From NCBI GenBank assembly GCA_900552055.1, contig URYI01000022.1:1-21000 (forward strand): a stretch of DNA of 21,000 bases, written 5' to 3'. The notes beneath the pieces are model-generated. The model saw nothing but the letters and a program-made list of their open reading frames with translations. It had not been told where the DNA came from and searched no databases. Origin of the DNA: an uncultured Eubacteriales bacterium (GTDB lineage Bacteria > Bacillota > Clostridia > Christensenellales > QALW01). The position numbers and the translations under genes are program-made. Numbering within the stretch: the first letter of the stretch is position 1; each line of letters starts with the position of its first letter. Shown here piece by piece: positions 1 through 7,589 of this stretch.

Positions 1-21
1 GGCAGGCGCAAAGCGCCTGCC
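1..21. repeat. Perfect GC-rich hairpin at window edge
   Basis: A perfect 9-bp stem with a three-base AAA loop (GGCAGGCGC / GCGCCTGCC) starts at the first base. The following 30 bases are also very GC-rich, then the sequence becomes A/T-rich. The arms share GGCAGGC and GCCTGCCCA with the first hairpin of the cloverleaf element at 4810-4887, so this may be the cut-off end of a related element. It could equally be part of a terminator for a gene outside the window. Confidence 0.5.
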
Positions 22-130
22 CAAGAGCCGCCCCCCGCGGCCGTATTTGCCTTTTGCCCAAAACAGGCGCGTTCCTCTGAGCAAAAACGCATCATATCCA
101 GATTGTACTGTCTAAATAATGCAGGCAAAC

Positions 131-155
131 AAAAAAGAGCGCCCTAAAAGCGCTC
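131..155 (-). terminator. Intrinsic terminator of the 179-718 gene
   Basis: Read on the minus strand, a 6-bp stem GAGCGC / GCGCTC with a seven-base loop is followed directly by TTTTTTGTTT. It lies 24 bases past the stop codon of the 179-718 gene. Confidence 0.75.
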
Positions 156-178
156 CTATAAAAAACATTAAAACAAAA

Positions 179-718
179 TCAAAGCTCAACCTTTTTCCCG
201 TTCTTAATTTTAAAGGCTACCGGCCCGCCGTGAGCCTTTTCCATTATAAATACGTCCCCGTCTACGCTGTAGCTGGAAATTAAGCCGGGAGAATTCCTCC
301 ATATTTCAGTGCATTCCTCATCCTTGACTATAACGCCCTTTTTATGGACTATAAGCACAGCATGCTTTTCCTCTATATATATAAAGTCCACAAAATCGCT
401 GGGAAGAGGCATAAGCGTGCGCACCTGCTTCTGATATATATCAAAAGCTATTGCAAAGCTGTCCCCGCCTAAAAAAAGCGTGCCGTTGTCCAGTATGAGC
501 GCGTGGGGTTCGGCCGGAGACGAGGTAAGCAAACCAATGCCGAAATACTCGCCGGTATCGTTATCGGTCACCGCAATCATATTCCATGCGTTTTCCGTCC
601 CTTTTTTCTGCCCTGCGAATATGCTGCCATTCTCGCATCGGGCAAGAGCCTCCTCCAGCTCCTCATAGCTGTTGAATTCAGCCATCTTTATATCGACCGT
701 TCCAAAGGATACAATCAT
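179..718 (-). CDS. Hypothetical soluble protein, 179 aa
   Basis: I do not recognise this protein. It has no signal peptide or membrane segment. An acidic N-terminal helix (SYEELEEALARCENG, from about residue 17) precedes a run of short beta-type segments with regular glycine/aspartate turns (TDNDTGEYFG, LDNGTLFLGGDS, KKGVIVKDEE, SVDGDVFI, KIKNGKKVEL). This looks like repeated beta-hairpins, perhaps a small beta-rich or partial-propeller fold; that is inference. The ATG at 718 has AAGGATG about eight bases upstream. The gene has its own promoter and terminator, so it is monocistronic. Confidence 0.75.
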   Translation of the reverse strand: MIVSFGTVDIKMAEFNSYEELEEALARCENGSIFAGQKKGTENAWNMIAVTDNDTGEYFGIGLLTSSPAEPHALILDNGTLFLGGDSFAIAFDIYQKQVRTLMPLPSDFVDFIYIEEKHAVLIVHKKGVIVKDEECTEIWRNSPGLISSYSVDGDVFIMEKAHGGPVAFKIKNGKKVEL

Positions 719-775
719 TTTTACACATCCTTCTTTGCGTGTACGCCATAGGCCTACCGCATAGATTCTTTGTAT

Positions 776-804
776 ATGATATCAGAAACCCAGCTTAAAG
801 TCAA
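776..804 (-). promoter_or_regulatory. Sigma-A promoter for the 179-718 gene
   Basis: On the minus strand, TTGACT (804-799) and TATCAT (781-776) are separated by exactly 17 bases. This predicts a start near 769 and a leader of about 50 bases before the ATG at 718. Confidence 0.7.
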
Positions 805-850
805 CACGCTTTAGTTAATCTTGTGGATAATTCATATTTATGTAATAGAA

Positions 851-885
851 TAAAAACAGCCTGGGCGAACAAATCAGCCCAGGCT
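851..885 (-). terminator. Terminator of the minus-strand ABC exporter operon
   Basis: A perfect 9-bp stem (AGCCTGGGC / GCCCAGGCT) with a 10-base loop is followed on the minus strand by GTTTTTATT. It lies about 30 bases past the stop of the second exporter subunit. Confidence 0.8.
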
Positions 886-913
886 AAATAAACATATCAA
901 CTAAAACCTTATT

Positions 914-2692
914 TTATACTGCCTTGCGCTGGGCCAGATTAAGCTCGTAATAAATGCCTTTGCGCGCCATAAGCTCATCATGGCTGCCCTGCTCGGCTAT
1001 CCCCTGATTAGCTATGCACATAATATTATCCGCACTGCGTATAGTAGAAAGCCTGTGCGCAATAACAAAGGATGTGCGCCCCTTGAGCAGTTCGGCCAGC
1101 GCCTTTTGTATAAGTACTTCGGTGCGGGTATCAATAGCGCTGGTTGCCTCGTCCAGAATTATAATCTTGGGATCAGCAAGGATTATGCGGGCAAAGGAAA
1201 GCAGCTGGCGTTCCCCCGCCGAAAGGCCCGCTCCCTGCTCCTCAACGCGGGTATAATATCCGTTAGGCAGGCGTTCAATAAAGATATTGGCATAAACGCT
1301 GCGCGCCGCCGCTATGCATTCCTCGTCTGTTGCGTCCGGCCGCCCATATCGGATATTGTCCATAATATTCCCCGAAAACACAAAGCTTTCCTGCATCATA
1401 GCCATAACCTGGGCCCTTAAAGATTTAACTGTAACGTCCCTGATATCATAGCCGTCTATAGTCACCCTTCCCTCGGTCGGGTCATAAAAGCGTGAAAGCA
1501 GATTTACTATCGTAGTCTTACCGGCGCCCGTCGGCCCCACCAGAGCTATAGTCTGGCCCGGCTCGGCAGTAAATGAAACGTCTTTCAGGATAAGGCGGTC
1601 ATCGTCATATCCAAAGGATACATGCTCAAACGCAACCCTGCCCTGCACAGCAGGTAATTCTATGGCTCCAGGCGCGTCCTCTATATCCGGCTCAGAATCC
1701 AAAGTCTCAAATATCTTTTCCACGTTGCTCATATTGGCCACAACCTGGCTGTATATAAAGGATATTGAATTTATCGGCTGCCAGAACCGCGCTATATAGG
1801 AGGTAAATGCCGCCAAATCACCCGGAGTGAGCATATCCCCCGTTACCATCTGATATCCTATAAGATAGAGCAGTATGGTGCTCACTACATAAGTAAAATC
1901 TACCGCCGGGCCCAGTGTGGCCGAAGTGCGGATCATCTTTACATCCGCCTCTGTAAGCTCTTTATTAAGCCGTTCCAATTCATCAACATTGTGCTTTTCC
2001 CTGTTAAACGCCTGTGTGGTCTTAATACCCAGTATATTTTCAAAGGTATATGCGTTGCGGTTGGAAACCTTATTTCTGACATTTACCCGCAGCTTTTCCA
2101 GCCTGCGCCTGAAAAAGACTATAAATATCATAAGGGGTATGACTGTCGCAACACTTACCAGCGTCAGCTTAACATTAAGGCAGAACAGCACCACCAATAT
2201 GCCCACGAGAGTTATAACATCGCACAGTGCCTGAACTATGCCGCTGCTCAAGAGCCAGGCCAGGCCGTCTATATAACTGGTAACGCGCACCAATATCTTT
2301 CCTGCCGGCCTGTCATCGTAGAATTTAAAGGTAAGGCGCTGAAGATGGGTAAAAAGTGAGCGCCGTATATCAAAAATAATCTTTTGCCCCAGCCAGGAAA
2401 CCGCAACATCTCTGAATGCATTGATTATAGGCTGAAGGATGAATACCGATGCCATAGCGCATATGAGTATGACGCCGAGAGGCCAGTTAGTCGCCGGCAT
2501 AAGCACGTCGTTGAGCAGATATTTATTAATCAACGGACCGCCCAGGGATACAGCAACGCTGCACAGCATTATGCCGAAGCACGCTATAAAGCGCTTTTTA
2601 TAGGGCTTGCAGAATTGCAGCAGGCGCTTAAGCAGCTGGGAATCAATTCCCTCGCGCGAGCTTTCGTCTTCAAAATACCGGTTGCGCGCCAT
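914..2692 (-). CDS. ABC exporter, subunit with the catalytic Walker B Glu
   Basis: A 592-aa half-transporter: an N-terminal six-helix type IV exporter domain (about residues 30-320) and a C-terminal ATPase domain. Walker A is GPTGAGKT (about 389), Walker B is IIILDEATSAID with the catalytic Glu (about 512), and the switch His is in VIAHRLST. The signature is LSAGE instead of LSGGQ (about 491). In heterodimeric exporters such as BmrCD, LmrCD and TM287/288, a subunit like this supplies the active Walker B while its altered signature faces the partner's weak site. The ATG follows the partner's TAA with no gap, and AAAGGAGG lies inside the end of the partner gene. Substrate unknown; multidrug, peptide or lipid export is possible. 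Confidence 0.92.
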   Translation of the reverse strand: MARNRYFEDESSREGIDSQLLKRLLQFCKPYKKRFIACFGIMLCSVAVSLGGPLINKYLLNDVLMPATNWPLGVILICAMASVFILQPIINAFRDVAVSWLGQKIIFDIRRSLFTHLQRLTFKFYDDRPAGKILVRVTSYIDGLAWLLSSGIVQALCDVITLVGILVVLFCLNVKLTLVSVATVIPLMIFIVFFRRRLEKLRVNVRNKVSNRNAYTFENILGIKTTQAFNREKHNVDELERLNKELTEADVKMIRTSATLGPAVDFTYVVSTILLYLIGYQMVTGDMLTPGDLAAFTSYIARFWQPINSISFIYSQVVANMSNVEKIFETLDSEPDIEDAPGAIELPAVQGRVAFEHVSFGYDDDRLILKDVSFTAEPGQTIALVGPTGAGKTTIVNLLSRFYDPTEGRVTIDGYDIRDVTVKSLRAQVMAMMQESFVFSGNIMDNIRYGRPDATDEECIAAARSVYANIFIERLPNGYYTRVEEQGAGLSAGERQLLSFARIILADPKIIILDEATSAIDTRTEVLIQKALAELLKGRTSFVIAHRLSTIRSADNIMCIANQGIAEQGSHDELMARKGIYYELNLAQRKAV

Positions 2693-4456
2693 TTATACCG
2701 CCTCCTTTATTTCACCGAACTGGGTCTTATAAACCTCATAATAGCGGCCGCCCAGAGCTAAAAGCTCGTCATGCGTACCCCGTTCAACTATCCTGCCGTT
2801 TTCAAGATAGATTATCTCATCGCATTCTTTAACCGAGGCTATACGGTGAGCCACAGTTATAACCGTCTTATCCTTATGCTCGGCATTAAGCGCGGCAATA
2901 AGGCGCTGCTCGGTTTCCATATCCAGAGCGCTGGAAGCGTCGTCCAGCACAAGCACGGGCGCATCCTTAAGCAGCGCGCGCGCAATGGACAGTCTCTGCT
3001 TCTGACCTCCCGAAAGGCCCATGCCCCTCTCGCCTATTACCGTTTCAAAGCCGTCGGGCAGTTCCTTAATAAATTCATACGCCTGCGCCACCTCAGCGGC
3101 GTGCACAATCTCCTCCATACTGGCGTCCGGCTTATAAAACGCAATATTTCTGGCTATGGTCTCACTGAACAGGAACACATCCTGCATAACCGGCGAAAAG
3201 CATTTGCGCACCTCGGCCAGATCCAGCAGGCGCATATCAGTATCATTTAAAGTGACGTTGCCGTGAACGGGATCGTAATACCTCATTATCAGATTGCACA
3301 GCATGGTTTTTCCGCTTCCTGTGCGTCCCATTATGCCCAGCCGTTTGCCCGCAGGCAGCGAAATATTTATATCTTCCAATATGGATGCGTTATCCACGCT
3401 TATGCTCGCATGGGTGAGGGTAATATCTTTTAAGGGCAGCTCCAGCGGCACAGGCTCAGGAATGGATTTTATCCTTACGCCCTGCTCTAAAAAGGTAAAC
3501 ACCTTTTCGCCCGAAGTCATGGCCTGCTGATATTGGGTAATCCAGCCTGAAATAAGGTTGAAGAAATTAGTGACATATGCTAAATATCCACCGGTAGCCA
3601 CGAAGTCACCTACAGACATTTCGCCCGTCATAACCAGGACAAAGCCCATAACATTAAGCAGCACATATGGCATGGCGCCCGATATTCCCAAAGGCATAAA
3701 GCGCCTTTTCCAGGTCTCTAAATATTCCTTCTGTGCGTCCAGCGCGTCATCGCACACCGCGTCAAACTTCTGGATTTCCTCCTTCTCCCTTGAAAGGGCA
3801 CGGACAAGACGGATACCCACAATATTCTCCTGCGCACATTTGGAAATATTGGCCGAGCAATCCCTTATGCGCAGAATGGGCGAACGTATATCTTTTCCTG
3901 CGCGCCGGGAAAGCATAATAATAAACGGAGCCATTATATATCCCGCCAGCAGTGACCACGGACTGATCAAAGCCATCATCACACTGCCGAAAATCATAGC
4001 CGTTGTATTTTCAAAGGCCTGAGGGATAGTGCTCACAAAGAAGTTTTTTACCAGTTCGGGGTCGCCGTTGATGATGGTCATTATATTGCCCGAATTCTGG
4101 CTGCGCACAAAGGAGTCTGACTGAGAGAGCAATTTATCCATAAGCTCTTCTCTCATCTTGGCCACGCTCTGCATGCTTACCCGCTCCATCATTATTGAAC
4201 GGATATAATTGACTCCCTGCCTTATAATGCATTGGGCAAGCAAAGCCACGGCAATAAAGAGCATAAGGCTCCCGTCTGCCAGCGTAAACGGCCCCAATTC
4301 CAGCGGGACGCTTACCAGCAGATTATCGAATATGTACTTTTGCAGATAGGGTGAGATCATGGCTACGGCTGTCACCGCAAGCCCCAGAACAATGTAAAGT
4401 ATAATTTTGCCCCGATACGGTTTAAAATACCGGTATAGCTGTTTAAGGGTTTTCAT
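2693..4456 (-). CDS. ABC exporter, subunit with degenerate catalytic site
   Basis: A 587-aa half-transporter with six membrane helices (about residues 15-310) and an ATPase domain. Walker A is GRTGSGKT (about 380) and the signature is a canonical LSGGQ (about 482). Walker B reads LVLDDASSALD, with Asp in place of the catalytic Glu (about 502), the mark of the weak-site subunit of a heterodimer. The switch His is kept (VAHRIAS). I chose the ATG at 4456 (MKTLKQLYRYFKPY) because AGAGGGG sits just upstream; an in-frame start at 4534 would add 26 basic residues and has no comparable site. First gene of the minus-strand operon, abutting its partner. Confidence 0.9.
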   Translation of the reverse strand: MKTLKQLYRYFKPYRGKIILYIVLGLAVTAVAMISPYLQKYIFDNLLVSVPLELGPFTLADGSLMLFIAVALLAQCIIRQGVNYIRSIMMERVSMQSVAKMREELMDKLLSQSDSFVRSQNSGNIMTIINGDPELVKNFFVSTIPQAFENTTAMIFGSVMMALISPWSLLAGYIMAPFIIMLSRRAGKDIRSPILRIRDCSANISKCAQENIVGIRLVRALSREKEEIQKFDAVCDDALDAQKEYLETWKRRFMPLGISGAMPYVLLNVMGFVLVMTGEMSVGDFVATGGYLAYVTNFFNLISGWITQYQQAMTSGEKVFTFLEQGVRIKSIPEPVPLELPLKDITLTHASISVDNASILEDINISLPAGKRLGIMGRTGSGKTMLCNLIMRYYDPVHGNVTLNDTDMRLLDLAEVRKCFSPVMQDVFLFSETIARNIAFYKPDASMEEIVHAAEVAQAYEFIKELPDGFETVIGERGMGLSGGQKQRLSIARALLKDAPVLVLDDASSALDMETEQRLIAALNAEHKDKTVITVAHRIASVKECDEIIYLENGRIVERGTHDELLALGGRYYEVYKTQFGEIKEAV

Positions 4457-4586
4457 ACGGATACCCCTCTTTCCCCGTTTTCGGCAAACAGAGTTTTTTT
4501 CGCGCCGTCTGACATCAAAATCAGCTTGGTTCACAGTCTTTTAGGACAGTCTATTCCCTGTGCGGCCGCGTTTTTTTAGATACTGC

Positions 4587-4592
4587 ATTATA
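4587..4592 (-). promoter_or_regulatory. Possible -10 box for the ABC exporter operon
   Basis: On the minus strand a perfect TATAAT lies about 130 bases upstream of the ATG at 4456. The -35 region at 17-base spacing (TTTCTT) is a poor match. The leader would be long, about 120 bases, and carries two GACTGT copies; no attenuator was recognised. Confidence 0.4.
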
Positions 4593-4809
4593 TCAAATAT
4601 TTTTACTAAAAGAAATAGAAAGAGCATACCGAATTTAACCGGATATCACCCTAAATCCAAATTTTAAGCCTTAACAAATAATTGGCTTGAAATCTTTAAA
4701 GATTGGTATGTTTTTTGCGGAATTCCTGCCCAACTTGCCTTCGGGATAAAAATACCAGATAAATTGCAGTGAGTATAAAAGCACAAATGGGCGCAATGCC
4801 AAAGGCGGG

Positions 4810-4887
4810 GCGGCGTTTAGGCAGGCTTTGGCCTGCCCAGGCCGGGCCAACGGCCCGGCCGGCGGCCCTTCGGGCCGCAAACGCCGC
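4810..4887. repeat. Perfect cloverleaf-forming GC-rich element, 78 bases
   Basis: A 9-bp outer stem (GCGGCGTTT at 4810-4818, AAACGCCGC at 4879-4887) encloses three perfect hairpins: 4820-4837 (7-bp stem, loop TTTG), 4840-4860 (9-bp stem, loop AAC) and 4862-4878 (7-bp stem, loop TTC). Only 14 of the 78 bases are unpaired, and there is no mismatch. It is far richer in GC than its surroundings. It is not a tRNA: no anticodon loop, no TTCGA arm, three- to four-base loops. It may be an intergenic mobile repeat, a structured RNA, or a folding or protein-binding site; the function is unknown to me. Confidence 0.85.
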
Positions 4888-4964
4888 GGCAGTTTCTTGC
4901 GGGCTGTGTTTTCAAACCCTTTCAGCGTTCAAATATCGTTCTATTCAGGCACTGAACAAAATAT

Positions 4965-4993
4965 TTGCGCAATACCGAAAAATAGCATATAAT
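4965..4993 (+). promoter_or_regulatory. Sigma-A promoter for the 5034-6263 pair
   Basis: TTGCGC (4965-4970) and a perfect TATAAT (4988-4993) are spaced by 17 bases. Transcription would start near 5000, about 34 bases before the ATG at 5034. Confidence 0.7.
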
Positions 4994-5033
4994 AACTGAA
5001 AAATGCTTTATAAAAATGAGTTAGGATATAATT

Positions 5034-5402
5034 ATGAGTATAACTTTGCAGATATTGCTTCTGGCGGTTGGTTTTATACTTATTGCCGCGGTTATTTATA
5101 CGCTGTATTCATTTATAATAGGAATGGGGCCTGTTTCTTTTGCAAAAAAATTCTGGCATGTAACCCTGCTGCCTGAGGGCATTCTGGCGCTGCTGTTTTT
5201 TCTTTTGAATTTAAGAGGCATAACTGCGACCGGGCATTTTGCCTGGTGGGGGATAAGAATAGTTCTGGTGGTGATACAGCTTTTTCTGCTGCCTAAGCTT
5301 ATGGCGCCTGAGGGAAAGAAGAAAATATTGGGGGTGCTGTGCGGCCTGCTGCCTCTGCTTTTTCAGATTTTAGATAATTTAGCTGTCCAGCTGATTCTAT
5401 AG
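5034..5402 (+). CDS. Small integral membrane protein, 122 aa
   Basis: Not recognised as a named family. Four hydrophobic segments are visible: about residues 5-30, 44-60, 70-90 and 99-119. Short basic loops (AKKFWH, PEGKKK) lie between them, so this is a four-helix membrane protein. The start has a modest AGGA about ten bases upstream. The stop TAG overlaps the ribosome binding site of the next gene (TAGGAG), so the two are probably co-transcribed and translationally coupled. I infer an accessory role to the transporter that follows. Confidence 0.75.
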   Translation: MSITLQILLLAVGFILIAAVIYTLYSFIIGMGPVSFAKKFWHVTLLPEGILALLFFLLNLRGITATGHFAWWGIRIVLVVIQLFLLPKLMAPEGKKKILGVLCGLLPLLFQILDNLAVQLIL

Positions 5403-5414
5403 GAGTATATATTT

Positions 5415-6263
5415 ATGTGGGAAACCGTATGGGAAATTTTGGAACACGCTTTGCTTGACTCGCTTCAAACTCTGCCTTTTTTGTTTTTAGCCTATCTGCT
5501 TATAGAGTTTTTAGAGCACCATGCTTCGGGAAAAATGGAAAAAGCATTGGCCGGTTCGGGCAAATTAGGAGTCGTGATAGGGGCGCTGCTGGGCTGCGTG
5601 CCTCAATGCGGTTTTTCAGCCATTGCCGCTAATCTTTATGCGGGACGGATAATAACGCTGGGCACTCTTATGGCTGTATTTTTATCCACCTCGGACGAGA
5701 TGATAATAATCATGCTGTCTGAACCGGGGCATGTCGGGGAAATGCTGCTGCTTATCGGCATAAAGGTTGTTATAGCGGTTTTAGCGGGGCTGGTTATAGA
5801 TTTTATTGTTAAAAGAAACAATGGTTCGGGAGAAGAAAATATTAAAAAGCTGTGCTCAGGCTGCGGCTGTGAGCATGGGATTTTCCTTTCCGCACTCAAG
5901 CATACCATTAGTATTTTTGCTATAGTGCTTGCTGCAAATATTGTGCTGGGCGGGCTTATTCATTTAGTAGGAGAAGAAAACCTGGGCAAGTTTATGCTTT
6001 CGGGCAGCTTTTTTCAGCCTATTCTGGCAGCGGTTATAGGGCTTATACCTAATTGCGCCGCCTCAGTGCTTATAACTGAACTTTATATAAGCGGAGCCCT
6101 TACTCTCAGCTCGGCGGTGGCCGGCCTGTGCGCGGGCGCCGGTGTAGGACTTATAGTGCTTTTCAGAGCCAACAGGAATTTAAAGGATTGCGTAAGGATT
6201 ATCCTCCTGCTGTTCGGAATTTCGGCTGCGGCAGGTTTGCTGCTCAGTCTTTTCGGGCTTTAG
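5415..6263 (+). CDS. ArsP_2-type 10-TM metal/metalloid exporter
   Basis: A 282-aa polytopic membrane protein resembling the ArsP_2 family (putative heavy-metal exporter, often annotated as arsenic efflux or putative manganese transporter). Two internally related halves carry matching motifs: GCVPQCGFSA near residue 60 and GLIPNCAASV near residue 208, the paired cysteine/proline helices of this family. The central hydrophilic loop has a Cys/His cluster (C147, C150, C152, H154) that could bind metal. AGGAG lies ten bases before the ATG. The substrate cannot be told from sequence; arsenical or manganese efflux are the family suggestions. Confidence 0.8.
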   Translation: MWETVWEILEHALLDSLQTLPFLFLAYLLIEFLEHHASGKMEKALAGSGKLGVVIGALLGCVPQCGFSAIAANLYAGRIITLGTLMAVFLSTSDEMIIIMLSEPGHVGEMLLLIGIKVVIAVLAGLVIDFIVKRNNGSGEENIKKLCSGCGCEHGIFLSALKHTISIFAIVLAANIVLGGLIHLVGEENLGKFMLSGSFFQPILAAVIGLIPNCAASVLITELYISGALTLSSAVAGLCAGAGVGLIVLFRANRNLKDCVRIILLLFGISAAAGLLLSLFGL

Positions 6264-6299
6264 GAAAAGTATGGTTGAATAAGCGGAATACGGGTGCCT

Positions 6300-6371
6300 T
6301 TGCTATATCAGCTTAATTTAATATACAAATATATAATGTATGCCGTGGACCACGAATACGGGGACGGCATA
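6300..6371 (+). promoter_or_regulatory. Possible promoter and leader hairpin before murG
   Basis: TTGCTA (6300-6305) and TATACA (6322-6327) are spaced 16 bases apart; an alternative TATAAT lies at 6332-6337 without a good -35. Directly downstream is an 8-bp stem, TATGCCGT (6339-6346) with ACGGCATA (6364-6371), with an inner palindrome CGTGGACCACG (6344-6354). The hairpin would sit at the very 5' end of the transcript or act as an operator. Weak evidence for function. Confidence 0.35.
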
Positions 6372-6415
6372 TAGTAAATATAGATGGAATTTTTATGCCT
6401 GAAGGAGAATATTTT

Positions 6416-7489
6416 ATGCCCAAAATTGTTTTGACCGGAGGGGGGACTGCCGGTCATGTTACTCCCAATATTGCGCTTTTGCCTTATCTGCGCAAAAGGG
6501 GCTATGAAATACATTATATCGGTACGCGCGAGGGGCTTGAATATGAGCTGATTACCGCTCAGCCGGATATAACCTATCATGTAATAAGCGCCGGCAAGCT
6601 GCGCCGGTATCTGGATATAAAGAACCTTACTGACCCGTTTAAGGTAATAAAGGGATACAGGCAGTCTGTTAATATATTAAGGGAAATAGCTCCCGACGTA
6701 TTGTTTTCCAAAGGCGGCTTTGTGTCCGTGCCTGTAGTTAAGGCTGCGGGAAAACTAAAAATCCCGGCCGTCATACATGAATCAGATATTTCTCCCGGAC
6801 TTGCTACCCGGCTCTGTGCGCCCAGCGCTGAAAAAATATGCGTTACCTTTAAAGAGGCGGGGACAAAATTCGACGGGAAAAAGGTGGTCGTTACCGGTTC
6901 GCCGATAAGAAAAGAATTGTTTTCAGGAGACGGGGAAGCCGCGCGCAGGGCGCTTAATTTTCCCCGCCGGCCCACTTTGCTGGTCATGGGAGGTTCCAGC
7001 GGTTCTGTCAAAGTCAATCAGGCGTTAAGGGAAGTGCTGGAAAAACTGCTTGAGGAATTTAACGTAATACATCTTTGCGGCAAGGGCAAGGCTGAGCATA
7101 GTTATGACGGCCTTAGGGGATATGTGCAAAAGGAGTATATGGATAAGCAGCTGCCTGATGTGTTTGCGCTTGCCGATATGGTTATATCCCGTGCCGGTTC
7201 AAACAGCATTAACGAATTTCTTGCGCTTAAAAAGCCTATGCTGCTTATACCTCTTGACGCTGGCTCCCGCGGGGACCAGGTGCAGAACGCGCAGGCCTTT
7301 GAAAGGGACGGGTATGCGCTGGTACTGCCTGAAGCGCAGCTCACGGGAGCGGCTCTGGAGCGCGCCATAAGCAAATTGTATGCCGAGAAGGATAGATATA
7401 TTGAAAATATGAAAAACGCGCCCGCGGCCAGAGGAGCGGAAAATGTAATGCGCGTTATTGAAGATGCCGTTTTAAGGAAAAACAGCTGA
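6416..7489 (+). CDS. murG: MurG-type glycosyltransferase (lipid II synthesis)
   Basis: A 357-aa GT28/GT-B enzyme. MurG transfers GlcNAc from UDP-GlcNAc to undecaprenyl-PP-MurNAc-pentapeptide (lipid I) on the inner face of the membrane, giving lipid II for peptidoglycan. The N-terminal loop GGGTAGH (residues 8-14), FSKGGFVSVP, HESDISPGLA, the GGSSGS loop starting the C-terminal half, and SRAGSNSINEFLALKKP plus GDQVQNA of the sugar-nucleotide site are all present. I chose the ATG at 6416 because GAAGGAGA lies just before it; an in-frame ATG at 6395 has no such site. It stands alone, away from any division/cell-wall cluster, so it may be a second copy. Confidence 0.9.
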   Translation: MPKIVLTGGGTAGHVTPNIALLPYLRKRGYEIHYIGTREGLEYELITAQPDITYHVISAGKLRRYLDIKNLTDPFKVIKGYRQSVNILREIAPDVLFSKGGFVSVPVVKAAGKLKIPAVIHESDISPGLATRLCAPSAEKICVTFKEAGTKFDGKKVVVTGSPIRKELFSGDGEAARRALNFPRRPTLLVMGGSSGSVKVNQALREVLEKLLEEFNVIHLCGKGKAEHSYDGLRGYVQKEYMDKQLPDVFALADMVISRAGSNSINEFLALKKPMLLIPLDAGSRGDQVQNAQAFERDGYALVLPEAQLTGAALERAISKLYAEKDRYIENMKNAPAARGAENVMRVIEDAVLRKNS

Positions 7490-7589
7490 TTTTATCTGCT
7501 GATAAAAAAGAGATTCTTAAAATTAATACATACCTTTCAAAACTAAGGAAAGAATATATAAAAAATACGCTGGATTGAAGGGTTTATTA

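Larger units (their letters stand above)
4457..5033. other. Divergent intergenic region, 577 bases
   Basis: No credible gene is seen. The region separates the minus-strand exporter operon from the plus-strand membrane-protein pair. It holds a possible minus-strand -10 box (4587-4592), a GCGGCCGC palindrome (4562-4569), the cloverleaf element (4810-4887) and a plus-strand promoter (4965-4993). Two small open frames that cross the cloverleaf are proline/alanine/arginine-rich by-products of its GC content. Confidence 0.7.

Noticed and set aside
4810..4887. Cloverleaf considered as a tRNA or tRNA-like gene
   Set aside because: There is no seven-base anticodon loop, no TTCGA arm, and no CCA or discriminator. 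All loops are three to four bases.
4671..4999. Two small open frames on opposite strands across the cloverleaf element
   Set aside because: Low-complexity Pro/Ala/Arg-rich translations of the GC-rich hairpins, with no ribosome binding site.
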